From the NCBI GenBank assembly GCA_050084515.1, contig CM114272.1, positions 53,258,001 through 53,322,000 of the forward strand: a stretch of 64,000 bases of DNA, given 5' to 3'. Below the pieces are notes generated by a model, which saw only the letters and a program-made list of their open reading frames with translations, was not told the origin of the DNA and made no database searches. This document shows, one piece after another, positions 46,678-59,074 of this stretch (position 1 is the stretch's first letter; each line of letters starts with the position of its first letter). The translations under genes were made by a program, and so were the position numbers. This DNA comes from Blasia pusilla. Its lineage: Eukaryota; Marchantiophyta; Marchantiopsida; Blasiales.

Positions 46678-46710
46678 ATATCATCTATATAAGAGTTATA
46701 TAGATGATAT
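46678..46710. repeat. 15-bp-arm AT-rich inverted repeat
   Basis: ATATCATCTATATAA (46678-46692), GAG spacer, TTATATAGATGATAT (46696-46710): a perfect inverted repeat with a 3-nt loop. Confidence 0.85.
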
Positions 46711-47233
46711 GTTTCTAGATTCGTGTATTTAAGTCTTCGTCCTCCTCCGTCTCCATCGATAGTTTATGTGGCTAAATATCTTCTCTTTTGGAAGACATGG
46801 GTGCTTTGGAATGATGAGCTCGTCTGATCTCATAAGTAGAAAACTACGTGAGATAACGTTCCAATTCTTCTTCAATTATATGCACGTATTGTAAGATATG
46901 GTGATGCTTAGCTTCTAATATTATATTTTCGCTTATTTGGACACTTTATCGTATGGTTCCAACGTTTATGTCTTATTAGAGTTTTTATTGGGTTTGATAA
47001 AGTAAGAGTCTTCACTTAGGCACATTCACTTAATCATGATGTAACCGTTCACTATTCAGTTTTTCATAGAAACATTAAGGCCTCATTAAATCAACTTGTT
47101 ATGTAAAGAGTATAAATGGAATGTGAAGAATTCATGATTACAATTAAAACAAGTGCATTCTTATTTGAGACTTATACTTGATCAGCTAGAAAATGAGAAA
47201 ATCTAGAAAAAAGAAAACTTAGAATGAATTCAA

Positions 47234-47310
47234 GTAGCGAGCATTCTTAAAAAAATGCTCGCTACGTCATTATTTATCTAGCGTAGCGAGTCATGCGTTA
47301 GATAAATAAT
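47234..47310. repeat. Pair of adjacent inverted repeats sharing TAGCGAG words
   Basis: GTAGCGAGCATT (47234-47245) pairs with AATGCTCGCTAC (47254-47265). Directly after it ATTATTTATCT (47269-47279) pairs with AGATAAATAAT (47300-47310). The second loop again contains GTAGCGAG, so alternative folds are possible. Confidence 0.8.
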
Positions 47311-48737
47311 TATACATTATACTAACGGGAGGAAAAGGACATTAAGGATCACTAGGTACAAGCTTATGTCAAAAGAAGAGTCCCGCGGTATAGGCTTATA
47401 AAGTTGAGACTCTTACAAAGCTAGGAGATTATGTAACATGCAGTACCATCATATCTACATGAGAGATGCATACTTGTAGCCATACCGAGAACTTTTTAAA
47501 AAGCCTTTCATGCGTTTTCATAAATCTAAATTCAAATTCTAAACATTAAGTTAAACAATGTTTCATTAGTTTGATATGATATCTTTTTTAGGCTCCATAG
47601 CTTTGGAGAAGCAAATAGAAGGAATTAAAAAAAGTTTCAATTTAGAGGATGAAATGTACTTTGACCACTCCTCCCCAATTTCATAACATAATATTTATTT
47701 AGAAACTTCTTGTCTCATTAAAAACCCCACTTTCATTCTAACATTTATTTAGATAAATGTTATGTTATTCTTTAAAAAACTCGTTTCATTCTAATATTCC
47801 AATCTATGGATGCATTCAATTATATGCTCTTAAAATTCAATAAATTTAAGGTTCTCTTTAAGACTCGTGATTTTAAGATAGAGGTGTTATATGTTTAGAA
47901 CTTAGAATACTCATTCCCAATCTAAACCGTGAAATAATTTATATTATTCTTAGAGTGTTTTTCCTAAATATTTAGGATTCAGGAAACGTTGTGTTTACAT
48001 CCGGCTCCGGCAAGTATAATAATATAATATGGAACAGATAATTCTAAGTTTATGCATTTATTCGTAATTTAAGTATCCGTCACGAATAAGTATTCCGTTC
48101 TACTTCTTCGCATGGATCACGCTTTCACAACTAAGACGGGCGACCTTTATCGCCGATGGGACAAGCTGATCGGACCAGTTCCCAATGTTGCGCTCCGTGT
48201 TGAATTGAGCTCAGCGAACAGGGTGCCCATCGGACTGCGTTTGGCAGCTTCTCGGTTGAAAGGGCAGCAGATTTCCGGTCAAAGTGGGGACCTCATCATC
48301 GTGAGACACCATTAGAAGAAGTGCGCACAAGTGAAGTCAAGAGAAGTATGGGGTCAAGAGCCGGTCAAGAGTCACCACCCATTCATTCAATTGTACTGTA
48401 TTCCTTTCTACAAAATCTCTCGCGATACTCCTTCCTTCCTTACGTAGTGCGACCAGAGACGTGCAGAGAACATAACTCATCCGTTCGGGTATAATGGTTC
48501 GTATGTGTAGCTTGACCGCGCTTCATGCTCCCGACGTGATAAAGAAATGGCGTCTCTTATGCGCGGAACCCAAGCAGCCGTACTTACTATGGATCCTGAG
48601 GTGGTCATGCCGAGAAGCTGAACTGGATCGGATCCAGTTCAGCTTATTCATTGAGTCTAAATGAATGATTCATTTAGAGATCGCCGAGAATTTTGTGTTG
48701 ATATTAAAGTTCGGTGTGGAGCCTGTCTGGCTCCCAC

Positions 48738-48745
48738 TATATAAG
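48738..48745 (+). promoter_or_regulatory. Putative TATA box of SWEET C
   Basis: TATATAAG lies about 255 bp upstream of the SWEET C ATG in the context CTCCCACTATATAAGTGG, a good match to plant TATA elements. A leader of about 220 nt would result. Confidence 0.5.
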
Positions 48746-48995
48746 TGGATTCCCGATGGATCTGCTGTCAGGATTTCGTATTCATTCTACTGAGGAGCTC
48801 TAGCGGTTTCATCTGACGTACAAGAGAGATTCATACTCCTATCAATTATGCCCTCATTAATTGCAGTTAGCCCCTGACATTTGCAGCTCAAAGGAGGCTG
48901 GGCTGTGCTGAGCTGAGCTCGATCTTCCTGCGCTGAAATAGTTCGGATCTAGATCTTGCAGATCCGGCGCGCACGCAGTACTCGAGCTCGCAACC

Positions 48996-50775
48996 ATGTC
49001 AGTGGCTCAGACGATCGCCGGGGTTTTGGGCAACATCACGTCCATAGGACTTTACTTGTCATCGCTGTAAGTCTATCTGGTGTATTCTGATATCCTGACC
49101 CTGAGAACCTGGATCATTTTAAATGAGAGTGACTCCTCTGGTGCTGTGAGGAGGGGAAAATGGGGTGGATGTCAGCTTCAAGTCTTAAGGCTGGATGCTG
49201 GTTCAATCTGCTCTCTGCATCCGTCTTGGTATTCTAGACCTCTAGCTACAGCTTTTCCAGATTGGAACACTGAACTAGACATGTCTGATTTAGAGGGTTT
49301 CTGGATCTCCTCGCAGGCCCACGTTTTGGAAGATTTTCAAGAACAAATCGACGGAGAAGTTCTCTGCGATTCCTTACTTCTGCATCATGGGGCAAAGCCT
49401 TCTGTGGCTGTTTTACGGCACCCCATGTGTCCAGAAAGCGGTTCTCATGATGACCATCAACAGTTTCGGAGTCACATTCGAACTGGTCTATGTTCTGGTG
49501 TTTCTCTGGTACGCTAGAGACAAGAAGAAGCGGGTGAGTTCTGAGCACGAAAATTCAGCCAGACGCCGTTGAAGACGCGAGTTTTGGTGAATTTCACCGT
49601 TCTTCATCATCATCATTCTGGATTGCATCCACTTCTAATTCCTTCCTTCTCAGCCAGACGACGATGGACCGTCCTGATTACAGCCTCACGTTGTTGGACA
49701 TTGCTTCCATCATTCTGCAGGTGGAAACTGCCGGCCTGCTCATTTCCATCCTTGTGGCCACTGCCTTGGTAGTGTCCCTCACCATATTGCTCATTCCTCT
49801 TGACGCTGTTAACAACCGGAGGAAGATGATCATCGGAATTCTCTGCGTTTTCGTGAATACCTTAACGTATGCTTCTCCACTTTCCATCATGGTGGGTACT
49901 CGCTCCAACCCATCTGCACATGCCCCTCACACAAGCACCACAATTTAGAATCAGTTCACGTACCACGCTCGATTCACGATGCATCGCGCTGCATTTCAGC
50001 ACTCGTCGTGAGCGACGGCGTTGAAGGTCTCGGAGCTGCAGTTCAGTTGTCCGTGTGCGCAAAGATCACTCTTTTCGTGTACATACGTTTACATGAAATA
50101 CTGCAAAGTCGAAGTTTTGTGAGACTTGACATGTGCTCACAGAGTACTTCGTGACAATTCGATCACGTTGTTCGGAATTTCCTTTCAGTACGCTATTGGC
50201 TAGACGTCGGAGTTTGTAAGAAGCGGAAGTGGTTAGCGAGCTACCCATGTAGAGTGATAACGGTAACCCGTGGTTGCGTTGCAGTGGCTGGTGATGAAAA
50301 CGAAGTCGACAAAGTATATGCCATTTCTTTTGTCTTTCGCTGCGTTCCTTAACGCAATACTCTGGACTCTGTACGGCATGATGGGAACGTTTGACATCTA
50401 CGTCGTGGTGAGCGTACATCTCTACATGCGTTGACATAATTTCAGCTTACGATCAGACCTTGGAGTTCGTGAGAGGAAAGAGAGGAATACGTCCATGCAT
50501 TGCACACGATTTTCTTGTACCACACGACTAATCGAAGCGTCCTTCATCACTCGCAGATTCCGAATGGCACCGGAGTGATCCTCACCTCAGCTCAGCTCGT
50601 GCTATACGCATGCTTCTCGCGCAGAAAATCTGCAGAGATCGACGTAGAGCTCCAAAACAAAGTCAAGGTCACTCCTCAAGGCCTGGATCCTGAAAGAACG
50701 ACGGTTACAGGACATTTCGATCTCGATCGCCAGCCTAAAAAGGACTCTGTTCGAATTCTCACCGTCTCGGTCTAG
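48996..50775 (+). CDS. SWEET sugar transporter C (MtN3/saliva family), five exons
   Basis: Exons: 48996-49066, 49317-49533, 49721-49891, 50285-50407 and 50557-50775 (71, 217, 171, 123 and 219 bp), encoding 266 aa. All introns are GT-AG; phases are 2,0,0,0, identical to A and B. The product starts MSVAQTIAGVLGNITSIG and has PTFWKI, SAIPY (Pro43), MMTINSFG (Asn72), YASPLSIM (Pro149), KYMPFLLSF (Pro166), WTLYG and IPNGTG (Asn197). This covers two MtN3 repeats and a seven-helix layout. Ser23 occupies the first tetrad Pro position. The cytosolic tail ends RILTVSV. Expected to transport sugars down a gradient across the plasma or an internal membrane; substrate unknown. The opposite orientation to A and B and the roughly 34-kb gap suggest an inverted or separated duplicate. 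TATA-like TATATAAG lies upstream. Confidence 0.95.
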
Positions 50776-50801
50776 TAGCTCTACCCTGACCCCGACCTGG
50801 T

Positions 50802-50839
50802 CAACGAAATGTAAATCATTCAACGAAATGTAAATCATT
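50802..50839. repeat. 19-bp direct duplication after SWEET C
   Basis: CAACGAAATGTAAATCATT occurs twice back to back, 27 bp after the stop codon. It probably lies in the 3' untranslated region. Confidence 0.95.
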
Positions 50840-51123
50840 CCTCGCAGAGCAATTTTCCTCCTACTACCACAGATGCAAGCGATAACCAAATCCAGTGGTA
50901 GTTAGCAGATGCCTCCGAGATGCTGTAGAGTAGCGCTCACTGCCATAGTCAAGATGGAGCAGGTACGTACCACTGGAGGTTAAATTCGATTCCTATAGGT
51001 AGAAAGTAGATTTCATTCAACTCCCAGTATCTGCTAACCGAGGCACAGTGCCCAGATGATGCAACTGCAACATATTTACAATCACTCTTTCCATATTCTT
51101 TTCACTGGGCCTGAGACCTAGCT

Positions 51124-51285
51124 ATGGCGTTGACACTCCTCGTCTTACTCGGAACTTCGTCATACTTCTCTGCCGCAGCAGTACTTGATGAGACAGCCAC
51201 GCTCTTTCTCGCTCCTGGTCCGATTGTAGATGACATGCAAATGAGGAACCAGAAGGCAGAAGTTCTGGAAGTGGGCTCAAATTGA
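51124..51285 (+). CDS. Candidate short secreted-peptide ORF
   Basis: A 53-codon frame starts ATG at 51124 and reads MALTLLVLLGTSSYFSAAA, a plausible signal peptide (hydrophobic core, small residues before a cut), followed by about 34 residues of acidic, Cys-free mature part (DETATLFLAPGP, ending EVLEVGSN). It lies 350 bp downstream of SWEET C on the same strand. No family is recognised. It could also be a first exon or chance. Confidence 0.25.
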   Translation: MALTLLVLLGTSSYFSAAAVLDETATLFLAPGPIVDDMQMRNQKAEVLEVGSN

Positions 51286-51829
51286 ATTAGTACACAGAAT
51301 TTTCATCCGAGCAGCTCTGAGCTCTTAGCATAGAATGTACGAGGTGGACGAGTTCAGAATTCGTATCTTGGCTTATGCAAAGCTCCCGTGTTATACTCGG
51401 AGATTTGCAAATCCCCAGTTCAGTGTAATGATGTCAATTTATCTTCCACTGAATGATTCGCCCCTAAAAACACTAATTTTCAAAGATGTGCGGCAAGACA
51501 TCAAACCATTTCACGAATACGAAAGATGTGTATACTATAAGAAATCATTCGCAACCGTCACAAATTAGAAACAGCCCGAATGAGTTTTCCTCGCATTTTC
51601 GCGGTAGAATCGACGAAAACTTGGCGATAGGTTGGAAAACTCTAATTTTTCCAGATTTTGGTAATCCTCGTGTGCTATTCTTTCAGCGTGGTTGATTATG
51701 GCGCCATCGTTGGTCGCCAAATTTAATCCTGTGACAACGAATTCGTCATCTTCTCACTAAGTTTTTTTCTTTGGCGCCACAGCAACGAGTCATAGGCACT
51801 GGTAAGTAATAAAGAAAGCCTCAGTAAAG

Positions 51830-51983
51830 GCCGGTGATGAAAAACACATCGGAAGTACAAAACAGGCGGACTAAAGAGTACCTGTATGCGAAGGTAGGGG
51901 GTAAAAAAGCCGGTGATGGAACACACATCGGGAGTACAAAACAGGCGGACTAAAGATTACCTGTATGCGAAGGTAGGGGGTAC
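51830..51983. repeat. 79-bp direct tandem duplication
   Basis: Two copies start GCCGGTGATG at 51830 and 51909. Both contain AGTACAAAACAGGCGGACTA and CTGTATGCGAAGGTAGGGGG. They differ at only a few positions, so the duplication is fairly recent. Confidence 0.95.
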
Positions 51984-54900
51984 CCGGAACCGGCTAAACT
52001 CCCCGGCAAGTGAGAGGTCGTACGTAATCATTACTCAATTAGGTGACCATGTGGTGAAGAGGTTCTTGGAAGTTCCACATGTATAATCATCCTAAACCCA
52101 CTTCACCTCTCCCACCCTATAATCACCCACTCACATAAGAGTGCTTCCATCTCTCGTACCTTCTTCACTTCCTCTTTCTACACCCATCCTAGATCTTAAG
52201 ACCCGGAAGCCCCTCCTCATCACAATCTAATAAGCATTGTCTTCTCTATATAGTTCAACTTTCCCCTTATAAGGGGTAATGGAATCCCTATCTTGTATGC
52301 CTTTGTGTGTGAGCCTTTTGGAAAAAGTTTTAAGTCATTGAAAAAATCCCAAACATGAAAATCTAGATGGTATTGTAGAATGCAATGTATGTGGAAGAAT
52401 CCCAAGGCACAAGTGGACTTTATGTGGACTACAAATCTATTCTCAAATCTCTCACCTTCCTCCCTCTATCTCTCTTCGTCTAAAGATATATTATTTGTAA
52501 TAGCAATTCTACATCATGTGTGTGGTTTGAAGTGAGTCATCACTATGTCGTTATCTGAAATTTTAAACATGATACACTACAATCTATAGATTTTTTGCTC
52601 CTATCTTCCCCCATCTTCTTGGTTGAGAAATTTCAAAATTTGGAGAATATACGATGGCCTCCGATTCTAAAATGTGAGTTGAGTTTTACTATGAGATGTG
52701 ATTATTGATCTCTACATGAAAATTCTTAAAGCTAAGTGCAAACACAAAAGAATCTGAATTTAGGGGATATTGATCAAAACTGAAAGCAATAATGGTTTTC
52801 CGATTGAGATCTTTCCACATAGTTGAACGAGCATCACCTAGACACCCAATACTACTTCTCACAAAAATGGCCCGCATCAACACTCCAAAAAAATTTACCA
52901 TAAAGTTTCCGATCGGCATGAAAGAAGCTTAAAATAATCTACACACTTAAACTTCAACTATCATCCTTCTTGGAACAATTCTCTTGAAGGATGAATATCT
53001 TTTGACCTACCAAAATTGAAGAGTTATCAAATCATATTGATTTTAGAGTGAGGAGATCTTAAAAGTATGAAAGGATTCATTTCAAATGTCTATAAAAAAG
53101 GCTACACCTCCACAGGCTGAACTACAAAGGGAAGGAACAAGATTCTTCAAGGAAAAAGAGACTTAAGGAGTAGACAGCTTGTTGAGAGAGGAATGCAGAG
53201 TATTCTTGGTAGACGCAACCTTGACTGTGTTGTAGACTTCATTGTACACGTTGTTGTATTTTAAATTGGACAGCAAACCTCTAAGAGAGAGTGGGAGCAA
53301 TTTCCATTTATATCCAATCAAAGATAGTAAAGTAGTGAACTCTCAAATAGTCTTGTTATGGATATAGCTCTTGAGCAATGAATTGTCTTATCTTCTTCCG
53401 TGATTACCTTCATCTCAAATTAGGTTTGTGGATGGATTCCTTACGCATAAAATTTGACGGTTCCGCCCTTTATGGATGAAGTTAAACATCTCCCATAGAT
53501 CAATCAGAAGCTCCTACAAAGAACAATTTCTCTCTTTCACAAAGAAATTGCTAAGTGATATCCATCTTCACTTTCTCCAATCAAGTTTGCAAAATAGTTT
53601 GGAAATCCTTTCATACTTTTTTTGGAGATTTTATCCATGTGTGGGTCATTTCACTCATTTGCATTTACGTGTCCACATGATCCATGCATCATAGAATACT
53701 AGCAAAGATAGAATAAAACCTTGAAGATTTTTGGGATTAGAGATCTCAACAAAGATTATTGCTTCAAAATCATCACTAAAACTTATTTTTCCTCACTATC
53801 CAAAATAATCAAAACATGCCATAAACCCTTCTCTTAAAACTCCACCATATGGATGAATCCCAAAAGTCACCTTATAATATGCTTCTTAATGTTGTGTACT
53901 TTACAATATTTGAAACTTTAGCACATGGAATGAATAAACCTTGGATTGCATGTGAGGGGTTTAGCATTGCATATTTGGCTCATGGAATGAATCAACATTG
54001 TATTTGAATGGATGAAAAATGCAATCCCATCCATTGTTGTGGCTTGAATGCTTTTTACTTTACAGCATTTGAAACTTTGGCACATGGAATGAGTGCAATG
54101 AGACTACTCATTTCTTGCTTACAAAAACTCTAGGAGGCCCCTAAACATAATAGTTACAACTTTTCCTATTTGGATACCTCTTTGGATACATCATTTCTCC
54201 TAAAAAATTTGGGAGTGACATTTGAAAGAGAAGTTTTTCCTCTTTTGGATGATACTAAAATATAATTAGGCTTTATTTTTCAAATAAAATATTTTAATCT
54301 AAAGTCCAACGTGTGTGCAGACTCAATGGGACTTAATTGAATGCTCATACTTCTCCCTTGTAGAGGAGGAATGAGTAGCCCTAATAATTCTCTTTTTTTC
54401 TTCCTTCAAAACTCAAACAATCAAATCTAGATAGACTACAACACTCTACCCAAGCAACAAAATTGATGCAATCTCCTCTCATTTCATATTGCACATCATT
54501 GTCAAAAAATAATTGAGCTTCTCAAAATGTCTCACATTTTCCATCCCATCTTGATATAATTATTTCATGTGACGCAAATCCCCACCAAAAGAAGATGGTA
54601 AGGCATACAAAGATTAAATGTACCAAGTACTCCCATCCCCATCATTCTTATGGAAAACATGCTTTATACCTTAATTTGTTTTAACCCCAAAAATCCTAGT
54701 TTAAATAGATTAACAATAATAGTTGAGTCTCAATTATGGCATAAACATCCACCAAATATTCTTGTGTCAATTGATCCAACCACAATAATCAATTATGGTC
54801 TTTTGAAGGAAATTGAGTTTGAAGGAAAAATGTTGTAATCTACAAAGCTCTAACATATTTATGAATTGACATCTTAAAGTGGTCATTGCAATAGTATCAT

Positions 54901-55311
54901 AATATGAAGTTTTTACTTATATCACTGTGAATATGGATGTCTTCTTATGAAGAATTGGATCGATTCCCTATAGGTACATCACGGATGCTAATTGGCCTTG
55001 CTATGAGGAAACACAAGAAGAAAACGGAGAGTAATATATATCTCTTTCAAGTCACATATATGATGCATTAATACTCCATACAGTTGTTTAACAATATATT
55101 CTACATTCATATATTCCTTCACATCTATCATCTGATAAAATTATTGGAACCTCGCAAGCTAGTGCATTGTATATCTTTTGGCCTTGAGAGCTCTCTTGCT
55201 CTCTTTCAACAATATGTTTACATTTTTGCATGTTATATCATTAGCAAAATTGTTAAAATCTTCAAACAAAAGGTTTAAGCTCATATAACATTTAATGAGT
55301 TGTATCAAGTC

Positions 55312-55380
55312 GGAATTTATCACTCCATTGGCCCATAATACCACGATTTGGTGGCATGGGCCAATGGAGTGATAAATTCC
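55312..55380. repeat. Hairpin with 24-bp perfect arms
   Basis: The arm at 55312-55335 (from GGAATTTATCACTCC to GGCCCA) is the exact reverse complement of 55357-55380. The 21-nt centre contains ACCAC and GTGG, which pair again. Weaker pairing continues outside (CAAG/CTTG). The size would suit a small-RNA precursor or foldback. Confidence 0.85.
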
Positions 55381-57195
55381 ATCTTGTTACAAAAAATAAG
55401 AACAAAACACAAGATACCATATTCATTCATGGCATCCAAACATCAAGATAATTGTGTATCAAAATATGTCCAATCAAATCAAGATCAACATAAACTGCAT
55501 CTTTTCTCTCTCTCTCTCTCTCTCATGTCAAACCAAACTCACTCTCCCAATAAGAATTTTGGGTTATTTATAAGACAAGAAGGACCATAGTTCCGCCGTC
55601 TCATGCCAAAAGGTTCAATAAAGAGAAAATGAGTTTCAAAACTCTCTCTTTAGATATGACCTCTTCCATCTTTCAAGCTCTCTCCCTCGCTCTCTCCACG
55701 ATAACTTATGTGCGTAGATTACCTCCTTGGTTCTTAACCTATAGTTATGGATCAAGGATCACTTCCAAAAATAGAGCTTAAATCATGTTTTTAAAAGAAA
55801 CTTACTTGAAATAGTAAGTTCCTCAATATATCTCTAAATGTGCCAAAAAGAAGAGGAAACGTGATCTCTTAAGTTACCTATGGCCTTAGCAGGTCATGAT
55901 CGACCTCCTTAGATTGTCCTACAATCACCTTGAAGATGCCCGATGGATACTTGTCATTCCATCCTAAAAGATATTATAATTGTCATATATATAAATATAT
56001 ACATTGCCACACAACATACATCATTACCACTAAAAATAAGCAACAATAGACAAGATATCAAACTCACTCATGACTTCTAAACATTGAGAAAATTGTGTAG
56101 ACCCCTTTATTGATTGGATACGTCCGTCTAACTCCAAATAGTTATGTATCCCTACCTATTATAACATACATCTCTAGGATGCTAAGAGTAAAACGGTTAG
56201 GTGTTCATGTGGTCCCATTATTAGTCTTCTTCTCATCATCTATGTCATCAACGCAAGTCTAGATCTATAACTATCTAGTAACTATTAAATATACATCTAG
56301 GGCACATCCATCATCCTTAAAGAATCCTAGTGAGAGGTAAATTCATATAATGTACATGTCATGTGTGACCCTTTCATACATTCATTATAGATTAGTATAG
56401 TGGTTGCATTGTGGACAAAGCCACACAACATACACAAGCTTGCAAAAATCACTGCTAAGCTCATTTCAATTGTACCATCAATGTGAGGAAGGTGATATTG
56501 CCCTCAATTATGCACATGATGCTTCTAAACCATACCATTATGTCCCTCCAATAAGGAAACATCGGATGGCAATATCTCACAAACTCTCAAAAGCTTGTGC
56601 ATTTTATTGTCACATCCAACATTTTAGGTGTAGCCTGTTGCAAGTAAACGAGATCTCTCTAATAAAACCTCCCGATTGCCACTTGATAGCGACCTCCCCA
56701 AATAGTTGCATACCATAATGTATCTCAATCTTGCGCAATCACCAAGTTCTCAAATATCGTGGGCATAACTCTTTGAAATAGCTTAGCCCTTTCAGAACAT
56801 GTTTGTATCCATACAATATCATCAGGGTCACTAAGGTTCACACTAGAAGGATTTAAATCCAAAAACCACTATAATTTAATACTCAGTTTAGTTCTCCCGG
56901 ACTAATAACACTAACTTATAACTAGAAAACAAGTAGTATCAAAGGACTCGTCATATAGGATTTCTAGTATCAAAATGACACGCTGGCATAGATTTTTAAT
57001 GCTGAGCTGGAAAGTGTACAAGTGGATAGAATCCTAGTCATCAATCCACTGAGTATGACATGGAATTCTTGTGATGCTTACTTGGATGTTTGTACGATTC
57101 TAACACGTGGTAAATAATGAGCGGCCGAAATACAAGTGTGACACGTGGACAAAGGTTCTACTTGTATTGTATATAAATATTGCCCTGCTACTATT

Positions 57196-57540
57196 TGACA
57201 CTAAATGTAGTCATTCTAGTTATAGATTTTATATAGAATCCATTTTAAGTGTTTTATATGAAACTACTTACAGTTATCCTAAACCAGTGATTGTTTCTAG
57301 TTGTATCCTTGTAACTAAATACAGACATTCTCTTGAGTGTATAGTTTTGGTATTTTATTAAAAACTAGTGGTTATATCTGGTTGTATATTTGAAACTAAA
57401 TAGTCATTCTTTCTAAACGTACAATTTTGGTATTTGATAAATAACTAGTGGTCCTTTCTTTTCGTATAAGTGTAATTAAGTATAGTCATTCTTTTTTAGT
57501 TCTATAGTGTTGGAATCTTCTTTAAAACTATGTCTAGTTT
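57196..57540. repeat. Diverged tandem repeat, possible CACTA subterminal region
   Basis: Words like TAGTCATTCT and variants recur at about 57210, 57322, 57403 and 57482, with TTTTGGTATTT-ATTAA and AACTAGTGGT between, so the period is roughly 80-110 bp. CACTAAATGTAG at about 57199-57210 could be the element's terminal CACTA, but the other end lies outside the window. Confidence 0.5.
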
Positions 57541-57894
57541 CATTACGTTATTAAGATTATTTCTTTTATTGTTATTTGATTGTTTCTGTACATTGAACTG
57601 ACTATTAATTTCTTTAGGAATGAATGTCTCACATACATTCATTTCAGTACATTGAGTTGTGTGGTTGCACATCATTTATCATAAGCATGACATCAAGCAA
57701 ACCATAACATTTTTAACAGTGAATGCATACAATCATTTGTTCACACCTAACCCAACTTTATTCCATAGAGGATCAACAAAAAATGGAAGATTTCCTCAAC
57801 TAAAACAAAATGTAGAGCCATCATGGAAAAAGAAAGGAGCCCTAACTAACTTTGGAGTGAAATCTTCTTCACTCATTTCTCTGGCCATAAGACG

Positions 57895-58130
57895 CTAGTG
57901 CCAGAAGCATGCGCCAGAAGTGTGTGGGGGGATGATCTTCCAGGTTTGGAAATGGAAGCTCTACATCTCCATCAATGATGGTCAATACATCCACTTTGAC
58001 AAGTCCCAATGGAATTATTTTTCCATGACAAGAATCCCTACCATCAATGCCTAATATGCGTCCAGTGGCTACATGTTCCCAACCTCTTCGGCTCTATGAT
58101 AGAAAGATTGTATCTCCTATACTCAACTGC
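57895..58130 (-). pseudogene. Last exon of the second CACTA gene
   Basis: After a CTTTTGCAG acceptor the frame reads LSIGDTIFLS, a TAG stop, then RRGWEHVATGRILGIDGR, IPLGLVKVDVLTIIDGDVEL and PFPNLEDHP. The G-x-x-(I/V)-x-L-S, VAxGxI and LP-(I/F)-P pattern is usual at the C-terminus of CACTA-encoded proteins. The TAG lies early in the exon, so the product would be truncated. Confidence 0.6.
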
Positions 58131-58232
58131 AAAAGCCATACAATGCAATGAATCAACCCATGAGAAATCACCTGAAGCACATACATAGGTAGATAAAGCA
58201 TTTTTTTTACTATCAATATGAAAATTGTACCT

Positions 58233-58282
58233 TCATGAAACTCCAACCAAGGCTTGGAATGTTGGATGTATAGCTCACTTGC
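58233..58282 (-). pseudogene. Short internal exon of the second CACTA gene
   Basis: A segment bounded by a TTGATTGCAG acceptor and a GTACAA donor-like site encodes SELYIQHSKPWLEFHE. It is too short for an open-frame scan, but the splice signals and position between two longer exons support it. Confidence 0.45.
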
Positions 58283-58434
58283 TGCAATCAATTAAGTCAT
58301 CAACGCAAAAATTGAACCATAAGTTCTTTTAATACTACAATCTTATTGAATCAAACTAAAAATCTAAGATCATACAAAAGTTCAGATCACGTAGAGTTAC
58401 ACAATTGACTCACCATATTTTTTTCTTTCCTCTC

Positions 58435-58972
58435 GAGAAGCATTGAACCCTTCTTCGTGGGCTTGCTTTTTTGCTTCAATTCTTTTTCCTTTTTTTTATC
58501 CCCAACAAGATTTTGAAGTGGCTCCACAACCATTCTAGATTCTTGTTGAGGATCTTTAGGGGCAGCAAGCACGGATTCACGAGTCTCCTCCATGCCAATA
58601 GAGACACACTGTACATTCTTGGGCATAGAGATAACTTCCTGAGGTTTTTGTAGAGTAGAGATAGGCATAGTATCTTGTCTCTCTATAAGATTGTCAAGTG
58701 AAGAAGATGCTTGAACTTCAATAGATACGATGTTCTCACCGAGAGGATCAAGAATAGAATTGGAAATTTTTGGGATCACCATAACCTCAGGGATCACCAC
58801 AACCTCAGGGATCTCAACTGGTTGTGGAGGAGGTGGTGTATTGTTTTGTCCCTTACTTACCATACACTTTAGTTTTGTCATCATTCCCATCAAGATTTCC
58901 ATGCTTGATTTAAAACCACCCAAGTCATTTTCCACCACTTGTATCCTATTTGTCAAGATGGATAAACCACTC
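58435..58972 (-). pseudogene. Acidic/basic exon of the second CACTA gene
   Basis: The frame is open from a TTTCTTAG acceptor to an ATG|GTGAGT donor. It contains a coiled-coil-like start (TNRIQVVENDLGGFKSSMEI), a Pro-rich piece (NNTPPPPQPVE), a short internal repeat (VVVIPEVMVIPKI) and a Lys-rich end (KKKEKELKQKSKPTKKGS). No domain is recognised. It sits between the Transposase_24-like exon and the C-terminal exons of the same strand. Confidence 0.5.
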
Positions 58973-59074
58973 TAAGAAACAATACCAACATACAAGTGAG
59001 ATATTTTTTGGTTAGAAAAAATGGATGAAGATACAATATTAGGTCACATGACCAACTTCTAAGTTCACTTTACA

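Larger units (their letters stand above)
44868..48730. other. Spacer with small inverted repeats
   Basis: No supported gene. Open frames at 44962-45237, 46401-46640 and 48112-48315 fall in GC-balanced patches but carry no recognisable motif. Palindromes at 46678-46710 and 47234-47310 are listed separately. Confidence 0.45.
51286..57195. other. Long AT-rich spacer with a few repeats
   Basis: No supported gene. Open frames such as 52689-52919, 53476-53694 and 56404-56718 have no recognisable motif. A (TC)10 run lies at 55505-55524. The 79-bp duplication (51830) and the hairpin (55312) are listed separately. Confidence 0.5.

Noticed and set aside
48112-48315. 67-codon plus-strand frame in a GC-balanced patch upstream of SWEET C
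   Set aside because: No family resemblance, no splice or promoter support, and no link to the SWEET frame. It is not reported as a gene.
55505-55524. (TC)10 microsatellite
   Set aside because: A short ordinary microsatellite with no link to the LINE tails; noted only in the spacer description.
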